Shown: piece after piece, positions 7,941 to 16,143 of the stretch
Position numbering within the stretch: the stretch's first letter is position 1
Layout of the letters: each line of letters opens with the position of its first letter
Source: Candidatus Binatia bacterium
GTDB taxonomy: Bacteria > Desulfobacterota > Binatia > UBA12015
Direction: 5' to 3'
NCBI GenBank assembly: GCA_029243485.1
Contig: JAQWRY010000062.1
Span: 1-64,000, forward strand
Length of the DNA stretch: 64,000 nucleotides
Program-made: the position numbers and the translations under genes
Notes under the pieces: model-generated
The model's database searches: none
What the model was told of the DNA's origin: nothing
Seen by the model: the letters and a program-made list of their open reading frames with translations, nothing else

Positions 7941-9953
7941 ATGATCTCATTGCGCGCTCGCGGCCGTGCCTTCCTCCCTCTCCTCCTCGGACTCTCCCTG
8001 CTCATCACCGCTTCGGTTGCGGGCTGCGGCGACAGCGCGACGACCGGAGGTAAACCCGCGCCGCTGCCCATCGACGTCGACACGCCCGATGCCGACGTCT
8101 GCGAGATCCTCTCGGACCAAGAATGCCTTCTCCCCTTCCCCAGCGACGCACTGACCGTCGCCGACGGATCGATGGACACGGGACGTCGCGTGAACTTCGC
8201 GCGCGCCGCCATGCCGAGCAACGCGTCGGGCATCCGAATCGACCCGACCGAGTGGAACCGCAACGACGGCTTCAGCCCCGGAGCCCAGATCATGGTGCGA
8301 ATACCAGGCCTCGATGACACCGCGTCTGATCTGCCTCCCGTGACGGACCTCGCGCGCTCGCTCGATGCGGACTCCGGTCTCGTACTCCTCGACGCCGACA
8401 CCGGCGAGCGCGTCCTCGCATGGGCCGAAGTCGACTCGCACGACGAAGATCCCGCGCGCCAGGCACTCCTCATCCACCCCGCACGAAGCCTCCGCGAGGG
8501 ACACCGGCACGTCGTTGCCCTGCGCCGCCTGGTCGACGGCTCCGGCAACGCGATCGAAGCCCCGGAAGTCTTCCGCGTGCTGCGCGATGGCATCGCGACG
8601 ACGAACGATGCGGTCGAGGCGCGCCGATCCTCCACGGAACGTATACTGATGGATCTCGCCGACCACGGTGTCGACGCCACCGACCTCTACCTGGCGTGGG
8701 ACTTCACCGTCGCGAGCGCCCGTAACCTCTCCGAACGGCTCCTATACATGCGCGACGATGCGTTCGGCGCGCTCGGCGGCGACGCCCCGGCATTCAACGT
8801 CGACACCGTGACGGAGTCGGACACCTCACGCGTAGTCGTGGGGACGTTCGACGTCCCGCGCTACCTCACCGGGGACGGCTCCCCGGGGACCGTTCTCAAC
8901 AACGCCGGCGACGACCCGCGCCCTCGCCGCAACGGGACCCAGACCGCCAACTTCGTCTGCGTAGTCCCCACCGCGACCGTCGCCTCCTTCATTCCCCGGA
9001 ACTTCCTTTACGGCCACGGCCTCCTCGGCACCGCAAGCCAGGTCATCGGCACGGGTCAGGCCGGGGCGGCGGCGAACATCACGTCGTGCGCCAGCGACAT
9101 CATCGGAATGTCGAACGAGGACATCGGGAACGCGATCGCCATCCTGCAGGACTTGTCCACGTTCCGCGCGTTCCCCGACCGACTGCAACAGGGCCACCTG
9201 AATTTCTTGTTCCTCGGCCGCCTGATGCTCCACCCCGATGGCTTCGGCAGCGACCCCGCCTTCCAACTCGACGGGGAGTCCGTCTTGTCCACGAAGGACC
9301 TCTTCTACCTCGGTGCGAGTCAGGGCGGGATCACCGGCGGCGCCCTGGCCGCCGTCGCACAGGACTTCACCCGCGCCGTGATGGCCGTCGGCGCGGCGAA
9401 CTACAGCCTCCTCATTCCGCGCAGCGTCGACTTCGACGAGTTCGACCCGCTGTTCGGCGAGTCGTACCCGGACGCGTTCACCCGACGGCTCGGATTCGGT
9501 CTCGCGCAAATGCTCTGGGATCGCGGTGAGGCGAACGGCTACCTCGAGCATTTGACCTCGAACCCGTACCCGGACACTCCGGCGAAGGACATCATGTACT
9601 TCATGGCATTCGGCGACCATCAGGTGGCCAACGTCGCGACCGAGGTTGCCGCGCGCACGATCGGTGCCTCGGTACGCGAACCCGCTCTCGCCCCCGGGCG
9701 CTCGACGTCCGTCGAGCCGTTCTTCGGAATGCCCGCCATCCCGAGCTACCCGTTCGAGGGATCGGCGCTCGTTGTGTGGGACTTCGGCACGCCCGCGCCC
9801 CCCGACACGAATCGCCCTCCGCGCGACGGAGAGGATCCGCACGGGAAGGCCGGAGACGTGGGCGAAGTCCTCGGGCTCATCACGGAGTACATGCGGGCCG
9901 CCGGCACCGTCGTCGACGTCTGTAGCGGGGAGCCCTGCACCACGCCCGAGTGA
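7941..9953 (+). CDS. Large lipoprotein with alpha/beta-hydrolase-like C-terminal part
   Basis: A protein of 670 residues. The N-terminus has a basic start, a Leu-rich core and a lipobox VAGC with Cys29, so it is a lipoprotein. The first 300 residues are a beta-rich domain with Asp-rich loops (CEILSDQECLLPFPSDAL, ALLIHPARSLREGHRHVVALRRLV). The second half has YGHGLLG and GASQGG with Ser460 in a nucleophile-elbow context, and GDHQVAN may hold the catalytic His. I infer a surface or periplasmic esterase/lipase-like protein of unknown substrate. ATG 7941 is preferred; an in-frame TTG at 7932 is an alternative. It stands alone after a degraded cyclase. Confidence 0.75.
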   Translation: MISLRARGRAFLPLLLGLSLLITASVAGCGDSATTGGKPAPLPIDVDTPDADVCEILSDQECLLPFPSDALTVADGSMDTGRRVNFARAAMPSNASGIRIDPTEWNRNDGFSPGAQIMVRIPGLDDTASDLPPVTDLARSLDADSGLVLLDADTGERVLAWAEVDSHDEDPARQALLIHPARSLREGHRHVVALRRLVDGSGNAIEAPEVFRVLRDGIATTNDAVEARRSSTERILMDLADHGVDATDLYLAWDFTVASARNLSERLLYMRDDAFGALGGDAPAFNVDTVTESDTSRVVVGTFDVPRYLTGDGSPGTVLNNAGDDPRPRRNGTQTANFVCVVPTATVASFIPRNFLYGHGLLGTASQVIGTGQAGAAANITSCASDIIGMSNEDIGNAIAILQDLSTFRAFPDRLQQGHLNFLFLGRLMLHPDGFGSDPAFQLDGESVLSTKDLFYLGASQGGITGGALAAVAQDFTRAVMAVGAANYSLLIPRSVDFDEFDPLFGESYPDAFTRRLGFGLAQMLWDRGEANGYLEHLTSNPYPDTPAKDIMYFMAFGDHQVANVATEVAARTIGASVREPALAPGRSTSVEPFFGMPAIPSYPFEGSALVVWDFGTPAPPDTNRPPRDGEDPHGKAGDVGEVLGLITEYMRAAGTVVDVCSGEPCTTPE

Positions 9954-10031
9954 GCGTGTAACCAGAATCGGACTCCTGGGCGTGGTACCGGTAGACGGCG
10001 CCTGCGCGACCGTCGCAACCGGGGGGAACCC

Positions 10032-11114
10032 ATGACAGAAGCGACATCTACGAACCGCAGCAGCGACGTCCTGATCGTCGGAGGCGGCCTCGACGGCCTA
10101 TCGGCCGCCGCCCATGCCGCACCCACCGGCGCCTCGATCACAGTCTTGGAGAAGGCTCGCGAGCTTGGCAGACGCGGCTCCACGCAGAACCGGGACGGCT
10201 TCCTGCTCAATCAAGGCCGGCACGCGCTCGACCCGCGATCCGAAACGAGCTTTCATCGCAGGGTGGACTACCGAAACAAGGTCGTGATCGTGACCGGCGC
10301 ATCTTCGGGCATCGGCCTCGTCACTGCGAGGGCCTTCGCCGCCCGCGGCGCCACTGTGATGTGCGTCGCCCGACGCGAAACTCTGTTGAAGAAGTTGGTC
10401 AAGGAGTGCCGTGACTCCTCCCCCGAGACGACCTACCTGTGTGGCGACCTCGGCGAACGGGCCTTCGCCGAACGCGTGGTCGACAAAACCGTCGAGCGCT
10501 TCGGTCGCGTCGACGTTCTGGTGAACAACGCCGCCGTGTCCAAACACAAGGAGATCTACCACTCCTCGATCGAAGAGGCGGAATGGGTCATGCGGGTAAA
10601 CTACCTCTCGCCGGTGTGGCTGAGCTTCACCGCGATCCCGTACATGCTCCGGGCCGGCGGCGGCACCATTGTCAACGTGTCCTCGATGGGAGGGCGAATC
10701 CCTCCACCGCGCGAGGCGCTGTACGCCGCATCCAAGAGTGCACTCAGCGCATTCTCCGAGGGGGCGCTGGCCGACCTGGAGGGCTCCGGCATCCACGTCG
10801 CCCTCGTCCTACCCGGCGCGATCGACACGGAGATATGGGACAAGGAAGACGAACCGGTCGGGTTCATCGGCAAGAAGTACCCGCCCGAGTTGGTGACCGA
10901 CGCCATCCTCGACGCGATCGAGAACAGACGGGCGGAGGTCATCGTGCCGCGCTTCGCACCCGGGCTTCTCGCCGCACGCTTTCTGCAGACCTTCTTCCCG
11001 AGTTTCCTTCGTCGCGCGGTGGCGCGAACGCATCCGAGCCAGCCCGACGTCATCGCGCGCGCCCGAGCCCGCGCCGAGAACGGCAAACGGCTGGGCGACC
11101 TCAGCGAGGGCTGA
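10032..11114 (+). CDS. SDR oxidoreductase with an in-frame FAD-binding-domain fragment at its N-terminus
   Basis: A protein of 360 residues made of two unrelated parts. Residues 10-66 match the start of phytoene-dehydrogenase-like flavoproteins: a dinucleotide-binding DVLIVGGGLDGLSAA, then TVLEKARELGRRGSTQNRDGFLLNQGRHAL. This stops after the first beta-alpha-beta unit. From residue 78 a complete classical SDR begins, with TGASSGIG, VLVNNAAVS, NVSSMGG and the catalytic YAASK near residue 231. GTG 10263 could be the real start of the SDR, although no good ribosome-binding site precedes it. Either a deletion fused the genes or the first part is a dead remnant read in frame. The 3' end overlaps the convergent isoaspartyl peptidase gene by 14 bp. 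Confidence 0.75.
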   Translation: MTEATSTNRSSDVLIVGGGLDGLSAAAHAAPTGASITVLEKARELGRRGSTQNRDGFLLNQGRHALDPRSETSFHRRVDYRNKVVIVTGASSGIGLVTARAFAARGATVMCVARRETLLKKLVKECRDSSPETTYLCGDLGERAFAERVVDKTVERFGRVDVLVNNAAVSKHKEIYHSSIEEAEWVMRVNYLSPVWLSFTAIPYMLRAGGGTIVNVSSMGGRIPPPREALYAASKSALSAFSEGALADLEGSGIHVALVLPGAIDTEIWDKEDEPVGFIGKKYPPELVTDAILDAIENRRAEVIVPRFAPGLLAARFLQTFFPSFLRRAVARTHPSQPDVIARARARAENGKRLGDLSEG

Positions 11115-11973
11115 CCGCAGGGCGGGCCGGACGGAGCACCCCACTTCGCGCCGTATCCCCGACGACGGATGCCCACGGCATCGCGGCCGCGTTGCACGCG
11201 TACCCAATCCGACCTTCGCGATCGACCAGGATGAGCCCGCCCTCGCCGCCCCCGACCTCGGCGATCTCCAGGGCGACCGCCTCGGCGACCACGATCGGCA
11301 GGTGTCCCGAGGCCAGCATTTCGACCGCACGCCGCGCACTCAGCGCCCGAATGATCGCTTCGCCGTCGCCGGTCGCGGAAACGGCGCCGTACGCCTCTTC
11401 GGCCCAGGTCCCGGCGCCGGGCAGTGGAGAGTCACCCACGCGCCCGGGCCGCTTGCGCGCGATCCCGCCGGTCGACGTTGCCGCCGCCAGGCCACTGTCC
11501 CGATCGAGCGCACACGCTCCGACCGTGTCCCCGCGCCGGTCGGTTCGATCCTCGAAACGCGCGCGAGCCCGGTCGCTGATCATCTGCGCGGGCGCATCCG
11601 GCTCGATGCCGTGCTCGCGTGCGAAGCCGAGCGCGCCCGGGCCGCACAAGAGTACGTGCTCTCCGTCGTCCAGGACTAGCCGCGCCAGGCGGACCGGATG
11701 ACGAAGCCAGGGCACCGCGGCAACCGAGCCGATGCGACGCTCGCCCGTCATCACGCAGGCATCGACCTCGATCTCACCCGCCCGGTTCAGCACCGCACCA
11801 TGTCCCGCGTTGAACTCCGGATCCTCCTCCAGCACCTCGACCGCGGCGACCACGGCATCCAGGGCGGGCCCCCCGGCCTCCAGGACGGCCGCGCCAACCG
11901 CCGCGGCTTTCGCACACCCGGCCCGCAGCAGTTCATCGCGGGCGCCGTCGATGGACCCGGCGCCCCCGTGCAC
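11101..11973 (-). CDS. Isoaspartyl peptidase / L-asparaginase (Ntn-hydrolase, type 2)
   Basis: A protein of 290 residues. The typical start VHGGAGSID is present, followed by AGGPALDAVVAAVEVLEEDPEFNAGHGAVLN. The autocleavage site is GDTVGACALD, where the Thr becomes the N-terminal nucleophile of the beta subunit. After it come the conserved STGGIARKRPGRVGDSPLPGAGTWA and GDGEAI substrate-binding segments. The enzyme hydrolyses isoaspartyl dipeptides and asparagine. The start is GTG 11973, 19 bp after the stop of the AMP nucleosidase gene. It is the last gene of a PAS-LuxR / AMP nucleosidase / peptidase operon. Confidence 0.9.
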   Translation of the reverse strand: MHGGAGSIDGARDELLRAGCAKAAAVGAAVLEAGGPALDAVVAAVEVLEEDPEFNAGHGAVLNRAGEIEVDACVMTGERRIGSVAAVPWLRHPVRLARLVLDDGEHVLLCGPGALGFAREHGIEPDAPAQMISDRARARFEDRTDRRGDTVGACALDRDSGLAAATSTGGIARKRPGRVGDSPLPGAGTWAEEAYGAVSATGDGEAIIRALSARRAVEMLASGHLPIVVAEAVALEIAEVGGGEGGLILVDREGRIGYACNAAAMPWASVVGDTARSGVLRPARPAVSPR

Positions 11974-11992
11974 GACAATCGACGAGCTCGGA

Positions 11993-12766
11993 TCAGTAGG
12001 TGAAATGCTTGATCCTCTCGCCCTTCTCGTCCATCTCGGTCATCGCTTCGATTCCGATGTCGAGATGTATCTCCGACCACAGCTCGGTGACCTTCGCGTC
12101 CGACTCTTCCGTCTTCACGCCTTCGGGCGTGATCGGCACGTCGGAGACCAGGAGCAACGAGCCTCGCGCGATGGCGTTGTCGTGACCGACGATGAAGAGC
12201 GTCGCCACCTCCATGTCGATCGCAATGCAGCGTAGGCGCTTCAGCCGATCGAGGAACGCGTCGTCGTGTTCCCACACGCGGCGGTTCGTCGTGTAGACGA
12301 CGCCGGTGCGGTACTCGTGGCCGTGGCCCACGATCTTCTCCGACACGAACTTGTGCAGCTTGAACGACGGCAGCGCCGGTACTTCGGGAGGCATGTAGTC
12401 GTTGCTCGTCCCCTCGCCGCGAATCGCGGCGATCGGGAGTATGAAGTGACCGATCTCCGTCGTGGGTTTGAGGCCACCGCACTTGCCGAGATGCAACGCG
12501 GCCTTCGGCTCGCGCGCGGCGAGAAGGTCCATGATCGTCGCCGCGTTCGCAGAACCGATTCCGAAATTGACGATCGTGACGCCAGCACTGCTGGTCGCGG
12601 CCTGCATCGGGCGCCCCTCGCCGTACAACTTGCAGCGAAACTTCCCACAGAACTTCTTCACGTAATCGTGGAAGTTCGTGAGCAGGATCCAATCGCCGAA
12701 CTCGTCGATCGGCATTCCTGTATAGCGAGGAAGCCAGTTTCGAGCTAGATCAAGGCGCTCCGTCAC
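11993..12766 (-). CDS. amn: AMP nucleosidase
   Basis: A protein of 257 residues of the nucleoside phosphorylase fold, in the short form containing only the catalytic domain. Visible segments are VTIVNFGIGSANAATIMDLL, ALHLGKCGGLK, GEGTSNDYMPPEVPALPSF, CIAIDMEVATLFIVGHDN and LLVSDVPITPEGVKT. The E in DMEVATLF matches the ribose-contacting Glu of the family. AMP nucleosidase splits AMP into adenine and ribose 5-phosphate. It lies 33 bp after the PAS-LuxR regulator gene and 19 bp before the isoaspartyl peptidase, so all three are probably one transcript. Confidence 0.88.
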   Translation of the reverse strand: MTERLDLARNWLPRYTGMPIDEFGDWILLTNFHDYVKKFCGKFRCKLYGEGRPMQAATSSAGVTIVNFGIGSANAATIMDLLAAREPKAALHLGKCGGLKPTTEIGHFILPIAAIRGEGTSNDYMPPEVPALPSFKLHKFVSEKIVGHGHEYRTGVVYTTNRRVWEHDDAFLDRLKRLRCIAIDMEVATLFIVGHDNAIARGSLLLVSDVPITPEGVKTEESDAKVTELWSEIHLDIGIEAMTEMDEKGERIKHFTY

Positions 12767-12799
12767 GGCGTTCAGACTACCGCAGACCCGCAGGCACGA

Positions 12800-13987
12800 C
12801 TACTGGCGGCTCTCCGGATTTCCGAGAAGGACCAGGCGAACGAGCGCCGCTACCGAGGGAGCTTCCATCTTTTTCATGACGCGAGCCCGGTAGACCTCCA
12901 CGGTCTTGGGGCTGAGGCCCAACTCGGCGGCAATGGCCTTCGTGGTCCCCCCGGCGACGAGCAGCTCCATCACCTCGCGCTCGCGCGGGGTGAGCGCGGC
13001 CGAGCGACTCGCGAAGTCGCGACGTTCGGTGTTCTCCCCTCCCTGCAACCACAGTGGGCTCGGGCCGGAGGCCGTGAGACCGCGCGGGTCCCCGCCGCGG
13101 ACGATCCCCTGCGGATCCTGCACCGTCTGCACCAAGCGCGCAGCGTGTTGGCGCGCCTGCGCGAGCATCTCGGCGGCCTTCTTACGGCCGGTCACGTCTT
13201 CGACGATTCCGGCCACGTGTGTCACGGCGCCGACCGAATCCTGCAAGCCGAACATACGCATGTGCAGCCAGGCGCGGATCGACTGGTCGGAATTGACGAG
13301 CCGAAGCTGCAGATCGACGCGCTCCTTGTGGATCCGCGCCACCTCCCCCACCAGCCGCTGGCGGTCGTCCGGATGCAGGGCCGCGAGCGTCGCCGGGCCA
13401 GCGACCGCGCCTTCATCGGCCCCGGCGAGGAGTGCCACGAGCCCCGCGCTCGCGTGAACGACCGTCTGCAGGTCGGGCGTGAGCAGCATAAAGCCATCGT
13501 GAACGTTGTCGCTGAGCTGCTGAAACCGACCGCGCGCCACCTCGAGCTCGCGGGCGAGCCTGCGTTCTTCGGTTTCATCGCGAACGAGAACCAAACGCGC
13601 CTTGGCAGACTTCCCGGGTGCGGTCGCCTCCGCTTCGGAGACGTGAACCCAAACCGGAAGGTCGCCCTTTGCGAGCAGACGGACCTCGCCGCCCGTCGCT
13701 TCGGGCCACTGCTCGTCGGCACACAGAAGCGATTCCAGCGTTCGCCCGCGCAGCTCGTCCTCGGTCTGCGCGAGAATCGTTTGCGCTGCCGGGTTGGCGG
13801 CCAGAACCTTCCCCGCGCGGCTGGCGAGAAGCACGCCGATCGGCGAGGCCTCGTACAACGGAGCAAGCGGCAACCGATCGAGCTCCATGACCTCGGACCC
13901 CGCAAGGGCTTTCGGCTTCGCCCGGCCAGCTCCACCTCTCGAACCTTTGGCGCGACCGTTCGGCCGCACCTCCCCTCGCTCCGCCAT
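12800..13987 (-). CDS. PAS-domain LuxR/FixJ-type transcriptional regulator
   Basis: A protein of 395 residues. Residues about 40-145 and 155-275 are two PAS domains ([25 protein letters not shown]; the second ends [14 protein letters not shown], a typical PAC end). Residues about 330-390 are a LuxR helix-turn-helix: [28 protein letters not shown], then [13 protein letters not shown]. There is no receiver or kinase domain, so it probably senses a ligand or redox state directly through PAS. ATG 13987 is chosen; two GTG codons just before it are alternatives. It is the first gene of the operon with AMP nucleosidase and isoaspartyl peptidase. Confidence 0.88.
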   Translation of the reverse strand: MAERGEVRPNGRAKGSRGGAGRAKPKALAGSEVMELDRLPLAPLYEASPIGVLLASRAGKVLAANPAAQTILAQTEDELRGRTLESLLCADEQWPEATGGEVRLLAKGDLPVWVHVSEAEATAPGKSAKARLVLVRDETEERRLARELEVARGRFQQLSDNVHDGFMLLTPDLQTVVHASAGLVALLAGADEGAVAGPATLAALHPDDRQRLVGEVARIHKERVDLQLRLVNSDQSIRAWLHMRMFGLQDSVGAVTHVAGIVEDVTGRKKAAEMLAQARQHAARLVQTVQDPQGIVRGGDPRGLTASGPSPLWLQGGENTERRDFASRSAALTPREREVMELLVAGGTTKAIAAELGLSPKTVEVYRARVMKKMEAPSVAALVRLVLLGNPESRQ

Positions 13988-14103
13988 CACCACCTCGCGG
14001 CCGTCGCCACTAGAGGCGCGCCTTCAGCGCCGTATAATGTACACTAATCGACGAAGTGTCAACTTTTTGATGCTATTTGTCGGCGCTGCGCGACGGGCCC
14101 GCG

Positions 14104-14328
14104 TCAATCCGCAGCGTTTTTGCAAACGTGGTGCTCACAGACGAGGCCCGCGTCACAGCTTCCGTCGGGACTACAAGGACCTCCGTAGTGGCCCGGCGTC
14201 CCGTCTTCAACGCTCACCGTTAGCGGATCCGGTGCGCCGCCATCGCAGCCCCCGAGGAGCGCCAGCGCGCAGAAGATTCCTGGCACCACCGAGCGCCACG
14301 ACCGCAAATCCGCCTTCAATCGCCACAT
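14104..14328 (-). CDS. Small Cys-rich lipoprotein
   Basis: A protein of 74 residues. ATG 14328 follows a strong GGGGGAAGGT ribosome-binding site. A basic start (MWRLKADLRSWR) leads to a hydrophobic stretch and the lipobox LLGGC, Cys28 being the lipidated residue. After it come DGGAPDPLT and a C-terminal knot-like GPCSPDGSCDAGLVCEHHVCKN with four cysteines, spaced as in many short lipoproteins of deltaproteobacterial genomes. The function is unknown. It is divergent from the PP2C phosphatase gene. Confidence 0.7.
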   Translation of the reverse strand: MWRLKADLRSWRSVVPGIFCALALLGGCDGGAPDPLTVSVEDGTPGHYGGPCSPDGSCDAGLVCEHHVCKNAAD

Positions 14329-14502
14329 ACCTTCCCCCTTGGTTTTTCGTCGCGCGAGCGGACCGCGAGCGACTCCCTCAAGAACCGCCTTTCTCCGGCG
14401 CGCTCCGTTCGATATATCATCCGCGGTCCCCTGTTCGAAGGTCGTTTGCGTTTTTTGCAGGCAGCCCTTCATGGAGAACCGCGCCTTCGGCGCACATAGC
14501 TC

Positions 14503-15225
14503 ATGCAACTCGAGTGCTACGCAAGGACAGAGACCGGTCGGGTCCGGCCCACGAACCAGGACGCGATCGGCTGCTTCCCCGACATCGGCCTGTTCGCTGT
14601 CGCCGACGGCATGGGCGGCCACGAAGCCGGCGAGGTCGCGAGCCGGATGGCCGTCGAGAATCTCCACTCCTCGTTCGCCGGCAACCCGGCCACAGAGCAC
14701 GGAGACCGACTCGCCCACGCGATTGCCCAGAGCAATGAGGCGATCTTTGCCGCCGGCCGGCCCGGAGGAAAGACCTCTTCCCGACCGATGGGCACGACGG
14801 TCGTCGCCCTCTCGTTGTCGATGGCGCCCCGTCGCGCGAACTGGGCATACGTCGGCGACAGCCGCCTTTACGTCTGCCGCAAGGGCGAGCTCCGATTGCT
14901 CACCGCCGACCACACGCGCTTCGGAGGAAAATTCTCGAAGAGCGGCGAGATCCCGCTCGACGTCGCCCACACCAACGAACTGCTCGCGGCGCTCGGCATC
15001 GAATCAAGGGTTCAGCTGGGAAGCGGCTCGGACTCCTGGCGCAACGATGACGTCTATCTTCTTTGTAGCGACGGAATCTCCGGGCTCGTGACGCCCGAAC
15101 AGATCCGAGAAGGCCTGTCGCAATCCGCACCGGTCGACGAGATCGGCGCACGCCTGGTCGACCAGGCGATCGACGCGGGCGGCTCGGACAACGCGAGCGT
15201 CGTCCTCGTCCGCCCGACGATGTGA
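14503..15225 (+). CDS. PP2C-family Ser/Thr protein phosphatase
   Basis: A protein of 240 residues with the bacterial PP2C motifs in order: the starting TGRVRPTNQDAIG, FAVADGMGGHEAGEVAS with the metal-binding DGMGGH, MGTTVVAL, YVGDSRLYVCRKGELRLLTADHT, LLCSDGISGLV and GGSDNASVVLV. All metal-binding aspartates are present. There is no membrane segment. No Ser/Thr kinase gene is adjacent, so its partner lies elsewhere. It ends 7 bp from the convergent phosphosulfolactate synthase gene. Confidence 0.92.
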   Translation: MQLECYARTETGRVRPTNQDAIGCFPDIGLFAVADGMGGHEAGEVASRMAVENLHSSFAGNPATEHGDRLAHAIAQSNEAIFAAGRPGGKTSSRPMGTTVVALSLSMAPRRANWAYVGDSRLYVCRKGELRLLTADHTRFGGKFSKSGEIPLDVAHTNELLAALGIESRVQLGSGSDSWRNDDVYLLCSDGISGLVTPEQIREGLSQSAPVDEIGARLVDQAIDAGGSDNASVVLVRPTM

Positions 15226-15232
15226 TCCGGCC

Positions 15233-16102
15233 CTACTGAATCCTCTTCAGCTTGGGCTTGGCGTCGGAGCGGGCTCCGCGCGAGCGACGCTCCGGTCGCG
15301 GGATCTCTGCTTGGAGCTCGGCGTTGCGGCGCTTGTTCCAAATCTCCACGTCGTGGAAGTCGGCCATCGTGTCACCACGAAGTCCGAGACGAAGGGTCTC
15401 GAGTGCGATGACCTCGTTCGACGCGATGTTCCCGAGGTTCACCTCAGACCCGAGCTTCTGAACCATGTAGACCTGCTGGGTCTTCTGCGGCGACTCGAAG
15501 ATGAGATCGGCCGGGTCGACCTTGGCGACGATCTCGTCGATCAGTCCGGCCCGAGCTTCACCGGAGCCGAAGTACAGCCCCACAGTACCGCTCTCGCGCG
15601 CCTCACAGATGACCTTCCAGGCGCCGGCGTCCTGGTCGGACTGGATGAGCTCGACCCAACGGAACGGCGGGATGACCTTGTCCGAGTCCTTACTACCGAC
15701 CTCGGAGAGCACCGTGAATTCCTTGGTGAGCTCACGGATGTAACGCGCCTTCTCCTTCATCGACATGTCGATGACACCGTTCGAGATCTCGACGTGCGTG
15801 ACGCCGACCTCTCGCGCCATGTCACGGAACTCATCGAAGCGCTTCTGCAGAATCGCGACCTCGACCAACGTTCCGCCGAAGCAGACCGGGATGCCGGCTT
15901 CGCGGTACACCTTGATCTTCTCGATGACGTTCTGCGTGACGTAGCCAGTGCCCCAGCCGAGCTTCACGATATCGATGTAGTCCGAACACGTATCGAGCAT
16001 GTCCTCGACCTGACGAATGCCCATCCCCTTGTCCATGACATGGGTGACACCCACATCTCGGGGCTTGGCGCTTCGGGTCGGCAGGGAGAAGAAATCGAGC
16101 AT
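15233..16102 (-). CDS. Phosphosulfolactate synthase (ComA / XcbB1-like)
   Basis: A protein of 289 residues. The TIM-barrel pattern of ComA is clear: VTHVMDKGMGIRQVEDML, DYIDIVKLGWGT, IPVCFGGTLVEVA, VTHVEISNGVIDMS, FTVLSEVGSKD, and a late strand LIFESPQKTQQVYMV. The family adds sulfite to phosphoenolpyruvate to make (R)-phosphosulfolactate, the first step of coenzyme M synthesis in many methanogens and of bacterial CoM synthesis in Xanthobacter. The C-terminus has a Lys/Arg tail not needed for the fold. A good GGAG lies 7 bases before ATG 16102. It is the last gene of an operon with a lyase of the aspartase/fumarase superfamily and an ATP-grasp ligase. Confidence 0.88.
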   Translation of the reverse strand: MLDFFSLPTRSAKPRDVGVTHVMDKGMGIRQVEDMLDTCSDYIDIVKLGWGTGYVTQNVIEKIKVYREAGIPVCFGGTLVEVAILQKRFDEFRDMAREVGVTHVEISNGVIDMSMKEKARYIRELTKEFTVLSEVGSKDSDKVIPPFRWVELIQSDQDAGAWKVICEARESGTVGLYFGSGEARAGLIDEIVAKVDPADLIFESPQKTQQVYMVQKLGSEVNLGNIASNEVIALETLRLGLRGDTMADFHDVEIWNKRRNAELQAEIPRPERRSRGARSDAKPKLKRIQ

Positions 16103-16143
16103 CGTATGTCTCCAGTCTCGGTTGGGGTCTTCGGGGAAGTTGC

